Positions 38,147 through 53,088 of a DNA stretch of 64,000 nt are shown in pieces. Made by a program: the position numbers and the translations under genes. Source of the DNA: Rhodanobacter sp. C05 (lineage in GTDB: Bacteria; Pseudomonadota; Gammaproteobacteria; Xanthomonadales; Rhodanobacteraceae); the NCBI RefSeq assembly GCF_002001165.1, contig NZ_MUNQ01000012.1, positions 186,001 to 250,000 of the forward strand, in the 5' to 3' direction. The notes under the pieces were generated by a model. It was not told the origin of the DNA, did not search any database, and saw only the letters and a program-made list of their open reading frames with translations. Within the stretch, counting starts at the first letter, position 1. The number at the start of each line of letters is the position of its first letter.

Positions 38147-38788
38147 TCAGCTCTTCGTCGTCGGGCGGATGATGACGTCGCCACCGGTTGCACCCGGTAC
38201 CGCACCCTTCACCGCGATCAGATGACGCTCGGCGTCGACCTTGACCACTTCCAGACCTTGCTGCGTGCGGTTGACCGCACCCATGTGGCCGGACATCTTC
38301 TTGCCCGGAAACACGCGACCCGGGGTCTGACGCTGACCGATAGAACCCGGCGCGCGATGCGACAGCGAGTTACCGTGGGTAGCGTCACCCATCTTGAAGT
38401 TCCAGCGCTTGATCGTGCCCTGGAAGCCCTTGCCTTTCGATACGCCGGCAACGTCGACGATCTGGCCGACGGTGAACACGTCGTCTGCCTTGATCTCGCT
38501 GCCCACGGTGTACTTGCCGAGATCGTCGGCAGACACGCGGAACTCCCACAAGCCACGACCCGGCTCAACCTTGGCCTTCGCGTAGTGACCTTTCAGCGGC
38601 TGCGTCAGCAGGTTCGCGCGCTTGCTGCCCGCGGAAACCTGGACGGCGCTGTAGCCATCGTTATCGTCCGTCTTCAACTGGGTCACGCGGTTCGGCGTCG
38701 CTTCAATCAGCGTCACCGGAATCGAGCGGCCATCTTCAGTGAAGAGTCGGCTCATGCCGCATTTGCGGCCAACCAATCCGATACTCAT
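38147..38788 (-). CDS. rplC: 50S ribosomal protein L3
   Basis: L3 initiates 50S assembly and approaches the peptidyl transferase centre. The 213-residue protein starts [20 protein letters not shown] and contains the central loop [20 protein letters not shown] with the Gln methylated by PrmB in E. coli. ATG 38788 has AGGATACGAAG upstream; a TTG at 38812 is rejected. Confidence 0.98.
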   Translation of the reverse strand: MSIGLVGRKCGMSRLFTEDGRSIPVTLIEATPNRVTQLKTDDNDGYSAVQVSAGSKRANLLTQPLKGHYAKAKVEPGRGLWEFRVSADDLGKYTVGSEIKADDVFTVGQIVDVAGVSKGKGFQGTIKRWNFKMGDATHGNSLSHRAPGSIGQRQTPGRVFPGKKMSGHMGAVNRTQQGLEVVKVDAERHLIAVKGAVPGATGGDVIIRPTTKS

Positions 38789-38808
38789 CTTCGTATCCTG
38801 TCTGTCGC

Positions 38809-39120
38809 TCAACCGAGCTTGATCTGAACATCGACGCCAGCGGCGAGATCAAGCTTCATGAGCGCGTCCACGGTTTTGTCGTTCGGGTCGATGATGTCGA
38901 GCACACGCTTGTGCGTACGGGTCTCGTACTGGTCGCGTGCATCCTTGTCGACGTGCGGCGACGTCAGGATGGTGTAACGCTCGATTTTCGTCGGAAGTGG
39001 AATCGGGCCGAGTACCGTTGCGCCAGTGCGCTTGGCCGTCTCGACGATCTCACTAGCCGAGCGGTCGATCAGACGATGATCGTACGCCTTCAGCCGAATC
39101 CGAATCTTCTGGTTCGCCAT
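38809..39120 (-). CDS. rpsJ: 30S ribosomal protein S10
   Basis: S10 is a 30S head protein that doubles as NusE in antitermination complexes with NusB and NusG. The 103-residue protein starts [20 protein letters not shown] and has [20 protein letters not shown]. It opens the S10 operon behind a leader of about 300 bases that has a promoter, hairpins and an attenuator-like stem. Confidence 0.98.
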   Translation of the reverse strand: MANQKIRIRLKAYDHRLIDRSASEIVETAKRTGATVLGPIPLPTKIERYTILTSPHVDKDARDQYETRTHKRVLDIIDPNDKTVDALMKLDLAAGVDVQIKLG

Positions 39121-39242
39121 AACCGTGTCCTGTTGTCGAAAGAACGTAATGTGAAACGAAACGGCTTCTCACCGCCTCGCACAACCCTTTACCACCACAT
39201 CGGCAGCCGCAAACCAACTCCGCGACCCCAAATTCGAAAAGA

Positions 39243-39270
39243 CCAAGCGAGCGCTAGGCGGCTCGCTTGG
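39243..39270 (-). promoter_or_regulatory. Attenuator-like hairpin in the S10 leader
   Basis: On the minus strand CCAAGCGAG pairs with CTCGCTTGG across a 10-base loop and is followed by TCTTTTCG, a terminator shape. It is about 150 bases downstream of the predicted transcription start and 123 bases before rpsJ, where E. coli has its L4-controlled attenuator. It might instead be a terminator for tuf readthrough. Confidence 0.55.
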
Positions 39271-39433
39271 ACGTAATTGCGTATCACGCAAAAAAATGTA
39301 ATCAGCAGGGCTGCACCCTGTGATCACATTGAATTGCGAGGGCCATCCCGGCCTGCGAACTCGAAGCGCATCCTGCGCCTCATTTCGCGGTAGATCGACC
39401 GAGGACTAGCCTCGATCGATAAGCAAGCTGCGA

Positions 39434-39462
39434 AGTATACATGCAAATATCGGCTTAGTGAA
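39434..39462 (-). promoter_or_regulatory. Candidate sigma-70 promoter of the S10 operon
   Basis: On the minus strand TTCACT (-35) and TATACT (-10) are 17 bases apart. The local DNA is AT-rich compared with its surroundings. It would give a leader of roughly 305 bases before rpsJ. Confidence 0.6.
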
Positions 39463-39500
39463 GTGCCCCGATGAAAAACATCGCAAGCTGTCTCACTTGT

Positions 39501-39537
39501 CCGGCGTTATCCGACAAACAGGTCGGATCAACGCCGG
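39501..39537 (-). repeat. Long stem-loop downstream of tuf copy 1
   Basis: A 15-bp stem with one bulged base joins CCGGCGTTATCCGAC (39501-39515) with GTCGGATCAACGCCGG (39522-39537). Its tip is CCGACAAACAGGTCGG, the third member of the CCGACAAA...GTCGG hairpin set. No T-tract follows directly. Confidence 0.65.
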
Positions 39538-39539
39538 GA

Positions 39540-39569
39540 GTTATCCCGGCAGCTAGCTGCCGGGATAAC
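39540..39569 (-). terminator. 30-base perfect palindrome after tuf copy 1
   Basis: GTTATCCCGGCAGCT is followed immediately by its exact reverse complement, five bases past the tuf stop codon. The position suggests transcription termination or 3'-end protection of the str mRNA, but there is no T-tract, so it is not a standard intrinsic terminator. Confidence 0.6.
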
Positions 39570-39574
39570 AGGAC

Positions 39575-40765
39575 TTACTTGATGACCTTGGCCACGACGC
39601 CGGCGCCGACGGTACGGCCGCCTTCGCGAATGGCGAAACGCAGGCCTTCGTCCATCGCGATCGGGTGGATCAGGCTCACCACCATCTTCACGTTGTCGCC
39701 CGGCATCACCATCTCCACGCCTTCCGGCAACTGGCAAGCGCCGGTCACGTCGGTCGTGCGGAAGTAGAACTGCGGACGGTAACCCTTGAAGAACGGCGTA
39801 TGACGGCCACCCTCGTCCTTCGACAGCACATACACCTCAGCCTCGAAGTCCGTGTGCGGGGTGATCGTGCCCGGCTTGGCCAGCACCTGGCCACGCTCCA
39901 CGTCGTCACGCTTCAGGCCGCGCAGCAGCAGACCGGCGTTGTCGCCTGCCTGACCCTGATCCAGCAGCTTGCGGAACATTTCCACGCCGGTGACCGTGGT
40001 CTTCTGCGTGTCGCGGATACCGACCACTTCGATTTCGTCGCCGACCTTGATGATGCCGCGCTCGATACGACCGGTCACCACGGTGCCGCGGCCCGAGATC
40101 GAGAACACATCTTCCACCGGCATCAGGAACGGACGGTCGATGACGCGCGTCGGCTCCGGGATGTAGCTGTCCAGCGCGTCGACCAGCTTGATGATCGACG
40201 GCACGCCGATCTCGCTCTGGTCGCCTTCCAGCGCCAGGCGGGCCGAACCATGGATCATCGGGGTGTCGTCGCCCGGGAAGTCGTACTTGCTCAGCAGCTC
40301 GCGCACTTCCATCTCGACCAGCTCAAGCAGCTCGGCGTCATCCACCAGGTCCGCCTTGTTCAGGTAGACGATGATGTACGGCACGCCGACCTGACGGCTC
40401 AGCAGGATGTGTTCGCGCGTCTGCGGCATCGGGCCGTCCGCGGCCGAGCACACCAGGATCGCGCCGTCCATCTGCGCCGCACCGGTGATCATGTTCTTCA
40501 CATAGTCCGCATGGCCCGGGCAGTCGACGTGCGCGTAATGGCGGTTCGGCGACTCGTATTCCACGTGCGCGGTCGAGATCGTGATGCCGCGCGCCTTCTC
40601 TTCCGGCGCCGCGTCGATCGAGCTGTAATCCTTGAACTCGCCACCAAAACGTTCCGCACCGACCTTCGTCAGCGCTGCCGTCAGCGTCGTCTTGCCGTGA
40701 TCCACGTGACCAATCGTGCCGACGTTGACGTGCGGCTTGGTGCGTTCGAATTTACCCTTTGCCAT
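39575..40765 (-). CDS. tuf: Elongation factor Tu (copy 1, str operon)
   Basis: EF-Tu carries aminoacyl-tRNA to the ribosome as a GTP complex. The 396-residue protein has the P-loop GHVDHGKT (residues 19-26), [15 protein letters not shown] and NKAD, and C-terminal domains ending in [14 protein letters not shown]. It is the last gene of the str operon, 49 bases after fusA. Its translation is identical to that of copy 2 at 56516-57706, and the DNA match stops at the gene borders, which suggests gene conversion. Confidence 0.98.
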   Translation of the reverse strand: MAKGKFERTKPHVNVGTIGHVDHGKTTLTAALTKVGAERFGGEFKDYSSIDAAPEEKARGITISTAHVEYESPNRHYAHVDCPGHADYVKNMITGAAQMDGAILVCSAADGPMPQTREHILLSRQVGVPYIIVYLNKADLVDDAELLELVEMEVRELLSKYDFPGDDTPMIHGSARLALEGDQSEIGVPSIIKLVDALDSYIPEPTRVIDRPFLMPVEDVFSISGRGTVVTGRIERGIIKVGDEIEVVGIRDTQKTTVTGVEMFRKLLDQGQAGDNAGLLLRGLKRDDVERGQVLAKPGTITPHTDFEAEVYVLSKDEGGRHTPFFKGYRPQFYFRTTDVTGACQLPEGVEMVMPGDNVKMVVSLIHPIAMDEGLRFAIREGGRTVGAGVVAKVIK

Positions 40766-40814
40766 GACTCAAACCTCTAGAAAAGAACGATATTTATTGA
40801 AGAAGTCGGCCTTA

Positions 40815-42932
40815 TCAGGCCTTCTTCATGACCTGCTCGGCGATGTTGTTCGGCGCTTCGGCGTAATGATCGAATTCCATCGTGAACGTGGCGCGACCTT
40901 GGGTCAGCGAACGAATCGTCGTCGCGTAACCAAACATTTCACCGAGCGGAACCATCGCATCGATGGTCTTGCCCGACGGCGTATCGTCCTGGCCCTGGAG
41001 CAGACCACGACGACGGCTCATGTCGCCCATGACGTCACCGACGTACTCTTCCGGCGTCACCACTTCGATCTTCATGATCGGCTCAAGCAGCACCGGCGAC
41101 GCCTTCGCGAAGCCCTGCTTGAACGCCATCGATGCGGCGAGCTTGAACGCCATTTCGGACGAGTCGACGTCGTGGTAGGAACCGAACACGAGCTTCACCT
41201 TGACGCCCACGACCGGGAAGCCGGCCAGCGGACCGCTGGTGATGGTCTCGCGCAGACCCTTTTCGACCGACGGAATGAATTCCTTCGGGATCACGCCACC
41301 GGTGATGTCGTTGATGAACAGGAAGTCATTCTTCACGTTCGGATCGGCACGATCGGCCTCGGTCATCGGCGACAGCTCGATCACGACGTGACCGTACTGA
41401 CCCTTACCACCGGACTGCTTGGCGTGCTTGTAATCCGACTTGACGTCCGACGAGCGGATCGTCTCGCGGTAAGCCACCTGCGGCTTGCCGACATTGGCCT
41501 CGACATTGAACTCGCGGCGCATGCGGTCCACCAGGATATCCAGGTGCAACTCACCCATGCCCGAGATGATCGTCTGGCCCGATTCTTCGTCCGTGCGTAC
41601 CCGGAACGACGGATCTTCCGCAGCCAGACGGCCGAGGGCGACACCCATCTTTTCCTGGTCCGACTTGGTCTTCGGCTCAACCGCCATCGAGATCACCGGC
41701 TCCGGGAACGTCATGCGCTCCAGAGTGATGATGTGATCCTGCGCGCACAGCGTGTCACCGGTCGTCACGTCCTTCAGGCCGACCGCTGCGGCGATATCGC
41801 CCGCACGGACTTCCTTCAGTTCCTGACGCTCGTTCGCATGCATCTGCAGGATGCGCCCGATGCGCTCCTTCTTGCTCTTGACCGGGTTGTACACGGCGTC
41901 GCCGGAGTTCAGCGTGCCCGAATAGACACGGAAGAACGTCAGTGAACCGACGAACGGATCGGTCATGATCTTGAACGCAAGCGCGGAGAACGGCGCCGCA
42001 TCGTCAGCCTTGCGCGTAGCTTCGTTGTCGTCTTCGTCGATGCCGGCAACCGGCGGACGGTCGGACGGCGACGGCAGCAACTGCACTACCGCGTCGAGCA
42101 TCGCCTGGACGCCCTTGTTCTTGAACGCGGTACCGCAGTAGACCGGAATGATTTCGTTGGCGAGCGTGCGCAGACGAAGACCGGCAACGATCTCGCTCTC
42201 GCTGAGGTCACCCTCTTCGAGATACTTGGTCATCAACTCTTCGGTGGCTTCGGCAGCCGACTCCACCATGTAGCTGTGCGCCTTGGCAGCCTGATCAGCT
42301 AGATTGGCCGGAATCTCCCGGTATTCGAACTTCATGCCCTGGGATTCCATGTCCCAGATGACCGCTTTCATCTTGAGCAGGTCGACCACGCCCTCGAAAC
42401 CGTCTTCGGCACCGATCGGCACCTGCATCGGCACCGGATGCGCGCCGAGGCGCGCCTTCAGCTGGGCGACGACCTTGTCGAAGTTGGCGCCGGTGCGGTC
42501 CATCTTGTTGACGAACGCAAGACGCGGCACCTTGTACTTGTTGGCCTGGCGCCACACCGTCTCGGACTGCGGCTGCACACCACCGACCGCGCACAGCACG
42601 AACACCGCGCCATCGAGCACGCGCAGCGAACGCTCGACTTCGATCGTGAAGTCAACGTGTCCGGGGGTGTCGATGATGTTGAAGCGGTGCTGTTCCAGCG
42701 AGCCATCCATGCCCTTCCAGAACGCCGTCGTTGCCGCCGACGTGATGGTGATGCCACGCTCCTGCTCCTGCTCCATCCAGTCCATCGTGGCCGCACCGTC
42801 GTGCACCTCGCCAATCTTGTGACTGACGCCGGTGTAGAACAGGATGCGCTCCGTGGTGGTGGTCTTGCCGGCATCGATGTGGGCCATGATGCCGAAGTTG
42901 CGGTAGCGCTCGATGGGAGTGGTGCGTGCCAC
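40815..42932 (-). CDS. fusA: Elongation factor G
   Basis: EF-G drives ribosomal translocation and, with RRF, recycling. The 705-residue protein has the G1 motif [24 protein letters not shown] and NKMDRTGA, domains II-III, the domain IV tip loop and a C-terminal [19 protein letters not shown]. It lies between rpsG (70-base gap) and tuf. Nothing suggests a fusidic-acid-resistance allele, though single residues cannot be judged by eye. Confidence 0.98.
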   Translation of the reverse strand: MARTTPIERYRNFGIMAHIDAGKTTTTERILFYTGVSHKIGEVHDGAATMDWMEQEQERGITITSAATTAFWKGMDGSLEQHRFNIIDTPGHVDFTIEVERSLRVLDGAVFVLCAVGGVQPQSETVWRQANKYKVPRLAFVNKMDRTGANFDKVVAQLKARLGAHPVPMQVPIGAEDGFEGVVDLLKMKAVIWDMESQGMKFEYREIPANLADQAAKAHSYMVESAAEATEELMTKYLEEGDLSESEIVAGLRLRTLANEIIPVYCGTAFKNKGVQAMLDAVVQLLPSPSDRPPVAGIDEDDNEATRKADDAAPFSALAFKIMTDPFVGSLTFFRVYSGTLNSGDAVYNPVKSKKERIGRILQMHANERQELKEVRAGDIAAAVGLKDVTTGDTLCAQDHIITLERMTFPEPVISMAVEPKTKSDQEKMGVALGRLAAEDPSFRVRTDEESGQTIISGMGELHLDILVDRMRREFNVEANVGKPQVAYRETIRSSDVKSDYKHAKQSGGKGQYGHVVIELSPMTEADRADPNVKNDFLFINDITGGVIPKEFIPSVEKGLRETITSGPLAGFPVVGVKVKLVFGSYHDVDSSEMAFKLAASMAFKQGFAKASPVLLEPIMKIEVVTPEEYVGDVMGDMSRRRGLLQGQDDTPSGKTIDAMVPLGEMFGYATTIRSLTQGRATFTMEFDHYAEAPNNIAEQVMKKA

Positions 42933-43002
42933 GTGAATAACCTCGTGAGTTTCTAGTACGCGGCGGACGAGCGGTAATCCGGCTCATCCGCGCGGACGAT
43001 GC

Positions 43003-43470
43003 TTACCAGCGGTAATGCGAGAAGGCCTTGTTGGCCTCGGCCATGCGATGCGTCTCTTCACGCTTCTTGGCGGCACCGCCGCGGCTTTCCGAAGCTTCGA
43101 GCAGCTCGGCAGCCAGCTTGCGCGGCATCGACGTTTCGCCACGCTTGCGCGCAGCATCGATGACCCAGCGCATCGCCAGTGCCATGCGGCGACCCGGACG
43201 CACTTCAACCGGCACCTGATAGGTGGCGCCACCGACACGACGCGACTTCACTTCGACCGCCGGAGCGATGTTGTTGAGCGCCTTCTCGACCAGAGCCACC
43301 GGCTCGGCATTCTTTTCGCCAATATGCTGCAACGCACCGTAGACAATGCTCTCGGCGACGGACTTCTTGCCGCTCTTCATCACCATGTTGATGAAGCGGG
43401 CAATCAGCTGACTGCCATGCTTGGGATCCGGCAGAATCAGACGGGCGGGATGTGAACCTTTACGCGACAT
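43003..43470 (-). CDS. rpsG: 30S ribosomal protein S7
   Basis: S7 nucleates 30S head assembly and, in E. coli, represses its own operon. The 155-residue protein starts [20 protein letters not shown] and has [20 protein letters not shown] and [20 protein letters not shown]. It is 12 bases after rpsL, so the long rpsL-rpsG spacer that S7 binds in E. coli is absent here. Confidence 0.98.
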   Translation of the reverse strand: MSRKGSHPARLILPDPKHGSQLIARFINMVMKSGKKSVAESIVYGALQHIGEKNAEPVALVEKALNNIAPAVEVKSRRVGGATYQVPVEVRPGRRMALAMRWVIDAARKRGETSMPRKLAAELLEASESRGGAAKKREETHRMAEANKAFSHYRW

Positions 43471-43482
43471 GTTTCGAGTCCT

Positions 43483-43857
<375 letters not shown>

Positions 43858-43882
43858 GCGAAGCTGTTCCTGAAAACATAAA

Positions 43883-43908
43883 GGCAGCCCGATCAAGCTC
43901 GGTCTGCC
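43883..43908 (-). promoter_or_regulatory. Attenuator-like hairpin in the rpsL leader
   Basis: On the minus strand GGCAGACCGA pairs with TCGGGCTGCC (one mismatch, 6-base loop) and is followed by TTTATGTTTTC. It ends 25 bases before the rpsL ATG, so it could act as a transcription attenuator or limit ribosome access. Confidence 0.5.
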
Positions 43909-43919
43909 AAGAAGCGGGA

Positions 43920-43948
43920 ATTTAACATGAGCAGCCTGCCATAGGCAA
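43920..43948 (-). promoter_or_regulatory. Candidate promoter of the str operon
   Basis: On the minus strand TTGCCT and TTAAAT are 17 bases apart, four of six matches each. It lies between the rpoC terminator and the rpsL leader hairpin, the only AT-rich place in the gap. Confidence 0.45.
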
Positions 43949-43979
43949 GCTGACGCTCTGCCGTCCTGGGCCCGAACAC

Positions 43980-43999
43980 GAGGTGCATCCATGCACCTC
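43980..43999. repeat. GAGGTGCAT hairpin of the CAT-GG-ATG family
   Basis: A perfect 9-bp stem with a 2-base loop lies between rpoC and the str promoter. On the minus strand the core is CATGGATG, as in the hairpins near rplF and rplQ, but the arms are different. Confidence 0.7.
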
Positions 44000-44014
44000 A
44001 TTTCGTATGTCAGC

Positions 44015-44034
44015 GAGTAAAACCCTGGACGGGT

Positions 44035-44040
<6 letters not shown>
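44015..44040 (-). terminator. Terminator-like hairpin overlapping the rpoC stop
   Basis: On the minus strand GAGTAAACCC pairs with GGGTTTTACTC around GTCCA; the rpoC TAA is inside the first arm and the T-run is in the second. It would end the rpoBC transcript before the str promoter. Confidence 0.65.
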
Positions 44041-48249
<4,209 letters not shown>

Positions 48250-48275
48250 TGCTTAGGCTCCTGTGACTGCGCGGG

Positions 48276-51200
48276 TCACTTGATCTCTTCCAGGTCGATG
48301 TTGATGGCAAGCGAGCGGATTTCCTTCACCAGCACGTTGAAGGATTCCGGCATGCCAGCCGACATCTCGTGGTTACCGTCGACGATGTTCTTGTACATCT
48401 GGTTGCGGCCCAGCACGTCATCGGACTTCACCGTCAGCATTTCCTGCAGGGTGTAGGCCGCGCCGTAGGCTTCCAGCGCCCACACTTCCATCTCGCCAAA
48501 GCGCTGACCGCCGAACTGCGCCTTGCCGCCCAACGGCTGCTGGGTGACCAGCGAGTACGGACCGGTGGAGCGCGCATGCATCTTGTCGTCGACCAGATGG
48601 TTGAGCTTGAGGTAATGCATGTAGCCCACGGTGACCGGGCGATCGAACGCTTCGCCGGTGCGACCGTCGAACAGCGTGGTCTGACCCGACTCGGGCAGAT
48701 CGGCCAGCTTCAGCATCGCCTTGATCTCGGTTTCCTCGGCACCATCGAACACCGGCGTCGCCATCGGCACGCCTTCCTGCAGATTGGTGGCGAGCGTGAA
48801 GATCTCCTTGTCGGTGAGCGACTTGAGATCGACGTGCTGCACGGCACCGGCCACATGGGTGTTGTAGATCTGGTCGAGGAACTCGCGGATCTTGGCGACC
48901 TTCTCCTGTGCCTCGAGCATCTTCTGGATCTTCTTGCCCAGGCCCTTCGCGGCCCAGCCCAGATGGACTTCCAGAATCTGTCCGATGTTCATGCGCGACG
49001 GCACGCCCAGCGGGTTCAGCACGATGTCGACCGGCACGCCGTCAGCGGAGTACGGCATGTCCTCGACCGGCACCACGTTGGAGACCACGCCCTTGTTGCC
49101 GTGACGGCCGGCCATCTTGTCGCCCGGCTGGATGCGGCGCTTCACGGCCAGGAACACCTTGACCATCTTCAGCACGCCCGGTGCCAGATCGTCGCCCTGG
49201 GTGATCTTGCCCTGCTTCTCCTTGAAGCGCTTGTCGAATTCCTCCTTGTGGCGTTTGACCTGATCGGCCGCACGCTCGAGGAACTCGGTGACTTCCTCGT
49301 CCTTGACGTTGATCTTGAACCAGTCGTCCTTCTTCAGGCCGTCCAGATAGGCGTCGGTGATTTCCGTGCCACGCTTCAGGCCACCCGGACCGCTCATCGC
49401 GGACTTGCCGAGCAACTGGGTGCGCATGCGGCTGTAGATCGCGCCTTCGAGGATACGGAACTGGTCATCCAGATCCTTGCGGACCCGCTTGACCTCGGTT
49501 TCCTCGATCTGCTTGGCGCGCTTGTCCTTCTCGATGCCGTCGCGGGTGAACACCTGCACGTCGATGACGGTGCCGTCCATGCCCGGCGGCACACGCAGCG
49601 AGCTGTCCTTAACGTCGGACGCCTTCTCGCCGAAGATCGCACGCAGCAGCTTCTCTTCCGGGGTCAGCTGGCTCTCGCCCTTCGGCGTGACCTTGCCGAC
49701 CATGATGTCGCCAGCCTTCACCTCGGCACCGATGTAGACGATGCCCGACTCGTCCAGGCGTGCGAGCGCCTGCTCGCCCACGTTCGGGATGTCGGCGGTG
49801 ATTTCCTCGGCACCCAGCTTGGTGTCACGCGCGATGCAGGACAGCTCCTCGATGTGGATCGAGGTGTAGCGGTCTTCCTGCACGACACGCTCGGACAGCA
49901 GGATCGAGTCTTCGAAGTTGTAACCGTTCCACGGCATGAACGCGATCAGCATGTTCTGGCCGAGCGCGAGCTCGCCCAGATCGGTCGACGAACCGTCGGC
50001 CAGCGTGTCGCCCTTCGCCACCACGTCACCGACGTTCACCAGCGGACGCTGGTTGAGGTTGGTGTTCTGGTTGGAGCGGGTGTACTTGGTCAGCGTGTAG
50101 ATGTCGACGCCGGCGTCGTTGTCGCCGACCTCTTCCTCGTTCACACGCACCACGATACGTGCCGCATCGACCTGGTCGATCACGCCACCGCGCTTGGCGG
50201 AAACGATGACGCCGGAGTCACGCGCCACCGCGCGCTCGATGCCGGTACCCACCAGCGGGGTCTGCGAACGCAGGGTCGGCACGGCCTGACGCTGCATGTT
50301 CGCGCCCATCAGGGCGCGGTTCGCATCGTCGTGCTCGAGGAACGGCACCAGCGCCGCCGCAACCGACACGGTCTGCATCGGCGAAACGTCCATGTAGTCG
50401 ACTTCGCTGGACGGGCGCAGTTCGGATTCGCCACGGAAGCGGCAGGACACGAAGTCCTCGATGAAACCGCCATGCTTGTCCAGCGGCGAGTTCGCCTGCG
50501 CGATCACGTGGTCGCCTTCCTCGATCGCCGACAGATAATCAACCTTGTCGGTGACCTTGCCGTGCGCCACCTTGCGGTACGGCGTCTCCAGGAAGCCGTA
50601 GGCGTTGGTGCGTGCATACACGGCCAGCGAGTTGATCAGGCCGATGTTCGGGCCTTCCGGCGTTTCGATGGTGCAGACGCGGCCGTAATGGGTCGGATGC
50701 ACGTCACGCACTTCGAAGCCGGCGCGTTCGCGGGTCAGGCCGCCCGGCCCGAGCGCGGAGACGCGGCGCTTGTGCGTCACTTCCGACAGCGGATTGTTCT
50801 GATCCATGAACTGGGACAGCTGCGAGGAGCCAAAGAACTCCTTCACCGCAGCCGCGACCGGCTTGGCGTTGATCAGATCCTGCGGGGTCAGGCCATCGGC
50901 CTCGGCCAGCGACAGGCGCTCGCGCACCGCACGCTCGACGCGCACCAGACCGATGCGGAAGGTGTTCTCGGCCATCTCGCCGACCGAACGCACACGACGG
51001 TTGCCGAGGTGATCGATGTCATCGACGGTGCCATGACCGTTCTTGATGTCGATCAGCACCTTCAGCACGTCGAGGATGTCGGACGTCTCGCCCTGCTCCT
51101 TGACCAGCCGCTGCGACTCTTCTTCCTTGCGCTCGCTGAAGTACTTGTGGTCATACAGCACGCCCGGGCCAAGGATTTCCTTGCGGCCGACACGGCGGTT

Positions 51201-52436
51201 GAACTTCATGCGACCCACGGCCGACAGGTCGTAGCGGTCGAAGGTGAAGAACAGATTGAAGAACAGGTTCTGCGCGGCATCCTTGGTCGGCGGCTCGCCC
51301 GGACGCATCATGCGATAGATTTCCACCAGCGCCTCCAGCGGCGTCTTGGTGTTGTCGATGCGCAGGGTGTGCGAGATGTAGGCACCACGATCGAGATCGT
51401 TGACGTACAGCGTCGGCACGGTCTCGATACCAGCCTTGCGGAAGTTCTCCAGCTGCTCGGCGGTGATCTCGTCATTCGCCGAAGCCAGCAGTTCACCGGT
51501 CTTGCTGTCGACGATATCGGCGGCCAGGATGCGGCCGACCGGATAGTCGTCCGGCACTTCAAGCGCGGTGATGTCCTCGGCTGCCAGCTGGCGCACGTGG
51601 CGCGCGGTGATGCGCTTGCCGGCTTCCACCAGCACCTTGCCGCCCACTGCCAGATCGAAGCTCAGCGTTTCGCCGCGCAGACGCTCGGCAACCAGCTCCA
51701 GCGTGGTGCCACCCTTCTTGCCGAGGTGGAACACGTTGTGCTCGAAGAAGATGCCCAGCATCTCCTGGTTGTTGTAGCCGAGCGCACGCAGCAGCACGGT
51801 CACCGGCAACTTGCGGCGACGATCGATACGGGTGAACAGCGCATCCTTCGGGTCGAACTCGAAGTCCAGCCACGAACCGCGGTAAGGAATCACGCGCGCC
51901 GAGAACAGCAGCTTGCCCGAGCTGTGCGTCTTGCCGCGGTCGTGGTCGAAGAACACGCCCGGCGAACGATGCAGCTGCGAGACGATCACACGCTCGGTGC
52001 CGTTGATGATGAAGGTGCCGGTGTCGGTCATGAGCGGAATCTCGCCCATGTAGACCTCCTGCTCCTTGATGTACTTGACCACCTTCTTCGAGGCCGGGCT
52101 GTCCTTGTCATAAATGACCAGGCGCACGGTGGTGCGCAGCGGCGCACCGTAGGTCATGCCGCGGTTGCGGCATTCACGCTCGTCGAACGCCGGCTCGCCG
52201 AGGCGATAGTCGACATATTCCAGTGCGGCATTGCCCGAATAGCTGGTGATCGGGAATACCGACTTCAGCGCAGCATGCAAACCCTTCTCGCCGCGCTGTT
52301 TGGGCGCGACATGCTCCTGTAGAAACTCCCGGTAGGAATCAGTCTGGATGGTCAGCAGGTTCGGCACGCCCAGTACGGGCGGACGCTTGCCAAAATCCTT
52401 GCGGATGCGTTTCTTCTCGGTAAACGAGTAGGCCAT
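48276..52436 (-). CDS. rpoB: RNA polymerase beta subunit
   Basis: Beta forms the other jaw of the active-site cleft. The 1386-residue protein starts [20 protein letters not shown]. Its rifampicin pocket ([20 protein letters not shown], then [18 protein letters not shown]) has the residues of sensitive strains; an Ile-to-Val near RRxSALGP is a natural variation. ATG 52436 is the family start; an extension to 52481 is rejected. It is separated from rplL by a 238-base gap with a hairpin and heptad repeats. Confidence 0.98.
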   Translation of the reverse strand: MAYSFTEKKRIRKDFGKRPPVLGVPNLLTIQTDSYREFLQEHVAPKQRGEKGLHAALKSVFPITSYSGNAALEYVDYRLGEPAFDERECRNRGMTYGAPLRTTVRLVIYDKDSPASKKVVKYIKEQEVYMGEIPLMTDTGTFIINGTERVIVSQLHRSPGVFFDHDRGKTHSSGKLLFSARVIPYRGSWLDFEFDPKDALFTRIDRRRKLPVTVLLRALGYNNQEMLGIFFEHNVFHLGKKGGTTLELVAERLRGETLSFDLAVGGKVLVEAGKRITARHVRQLAAEDITALEVPDDYPVGRILAADIVDSKTGELLASANDEITAEQLENFRKAGIETVPTLYVNDLDRGAYISHTLRIDNTKTPLEALVEIYRMMRPGEPPTKDAAQNLFFNLFFTFDRYDLSAVGRMKFNRRVGRKEILGPGVLYDHKYFSERKEEESQRLVKEQGETSDILDVLKVLIDIKNGHGTVDDIDHLGNRRVRSVGEMAENTFRIGLVRVERAVRERLSLAEADGLTPQDLINAKPVAAAVKEFFGSSQLSQFMDQNNPLSEVTHKRRVSALGPGGLTRERAGFEVRDVHPTHYGRVCTIETPEGPNIGLINSLAVYARTNAYGFLETPYRKVAHGKVTDKVDYLSAIEEGDHVIAQANSPLDKHGGFIEDFVSCRFRGESELRPSSEVDYMDVSPMQTVSVAAALVPFLEHDDANRALMGANMQRQAVPTLRSQTPLVGTGIERAVARDSGVIVSAKRGGVIDQVDAARIVVRVNEEEVGDNDAGVDIYTLTKYTRSNQNTNLNQRPLVNVGDVVAKGDTLADGSSTDLGELALGQNMLIAFMPWNGYNFEDSILLSERVVQEDRYTSIHIEELSCIARDTKLGAEEITADIPNVGEQALARLDESGIVYIGAEVKAGDIMVGKVTPKGESQLTPEEKLLRAIFGEKASDVKDSSLRVPPGMDGTVIDVQVFTRDGIEKDKRAKQIEETEVKRVRKDLDDQFRILEGAIYSRMRTQLLGKSAMSGPGGLKRGTEITDAYLDGLKKDDWFKINVKDEEVTEFLERAADQVKRHKEEFDKRFKEKQGKITQGDDLAPGVLKMVKVFLAVKRRIQPGDKMAGRHGNKGVVSNVVPVEDMPYSADGVPVDIVLNPLGVPSRMNIGQILEVHLGWAAKGLGKKIQKMLEAQEKVAKIREFLDQIYNTHVAGAVQHVDLKSLTDKEIFTLATNLQEGVPMATPVFDGAEETEIKAMLKLADLPESGQTTLFDGRTGEAFDRPVTVGYMHYLKLNHLVDDKMHARSTGPYSLVTQQPLGGKAQFGGQRFGEMEVWALEAYGAAYTLQEMLTVKSDDVLGRNQMYKNIVDGNHEMSAGMPESFNVLVKEIRSLAINIDLEEIK

Positions 52437-52522
52437 GATCGGTAGCGCCTCGGTTCGCAGTGACGCCGGTGGTGCACACACCGGCTGAATGAAAAATCAG
52501 GTGTTCACAAATCCGTGGATCT

Positions 52523-52571
52523 GGGAATCGAGAATGTGGAATCGACCGGCGAATCCCTATTCTCCATTCCC
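52523..52571. repeat. Array of seven-base repeats before rpoB
   Basis: Seven consecutive 7-base units occur: GGGAATC, GAGAATG, TGGAATC, GACCGGC, GAATCCC, TATTCTC, CATTCCC. The first three face the last three, so the array folds into a hairpin with 22-base arms (about 18 of 22 paired). Similar GGGAATC-type heptads are common in Xanthomonadaceae genomes. Confidence 0.7.
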
Positions 52572-52605
52572 CTCCGCGTTCAACTCTTTCGCGCCTAAGC
52601 AGGCA

Positions 52606-52633
52606 AAGCCCGGGAGCTCACGCCCCCAGGCTT
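52606..52633 (-). promoter_or_regulatory. Attenuator-like hairpin between rplL and rpoB
   Basis: An 11-bp stem with two G-T pairs joins AAGCCCGGGAG with CCCCCAGGCTT across CTCACG, about 42 bases past the rplL stop. E. coli has a partial terminator at this place that lowers rpoBC expression relative to rplJL. The T-tract is only three bases, so strength would be modest. Confidence 0.5.
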
Positions 52634-52674
52634 GCTTGACGCTAGATCAAACTGACGACGCGCAAGGGCGCCGA

Positions 52675-53043
52675 TTACTTCAGTTCGACCGTGGCGCCGG
52701 CAGCTTCGAGGTCCTTCTTGAACTTCTCGGCGTCTTCCTTCGATGCGGCTTCCTTCACGACGCCACCGGCCTCGGTGAGGTCCTTGGCTTCCTTCAGGCC
52801 CAGGCCGGTGATCGCGCGGACAGCCTTGATCACTTCAACCTTCTTGTCGCCGGCGCTCTTCAGCACGACGTCGAATTCGGTCTGCGCTTCGGCAACCGGG
52901 GCAGCAGCAGCCGGACCAGCCGCGGCGACCGGGGCGGCGGCGGACACGCCAAACTTCTCTTCGATGGCCTTGACCAGGTCCATCACTTCCATCAGTGACT
53001 TGGCGGCTACGGCTTCAACGATTTGTTCGTTGGACAGGGACAT
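52675..53043 (-). CDS. rplL: 50S ribosomal protein L7/L12
   Basis: L7/L12 dimers form the ribosomal stalk that recruits GTPase factors. The 122-residue protein has the N-terminal dimerisation helix pair, an Ala/Pro-rich hinge ([14 protein letters not shown]), and the C-terminal factor-binding motif [17 protein letters not shown]. It follows rplJ by 45 bases. Confidence 0.98.
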   Translation of the reverse strand: MSLSNEQIVEAVAAKSLMEVMDLVKAIEEKFGVSAAAPVAAAGPAAAAPVAEAQTEFDVVLKSAGDKKVEVIKAVRAITGLGLKEAKDLTEAGGVVKEAASKEDAEKFKKDLEAAGATVELK

Positions 53044-53088
53044 TTGATTTACCTCTGGAAATGGATTCGGTTTAGATAGACGTCGAAC

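Larger units (their letters stand above)
39121..39574 (-). other. S10 operon leader and tuf copy 1 3' region
   Basis: This 454-base gap has no gene. On the minus strand it holds, in order, a 30-base perfect palindrome just after the tuf stop, a long stem at 39501-39537, a candidate promoter at 39434-39462, a stem at the predicted 5' end of the leader (39394-39420), a small stem at 39306-39320 and an attenuator-like hairpin at 39243-39270, then the rpsJ start. Confidence 0.7.

Noticed and set aside
48369-52322. 1317-codon open frame opposite rpoB
   Set aside because: Same antisense artefact of codon bias; rpoB is unambiguous on the other strand.
52489-52998. 169-codon plus-strand frame across the rplL-rpoB gap
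   Set aside because: It runs through repeat DNA and antisense to rplL; no homology is recognisable.
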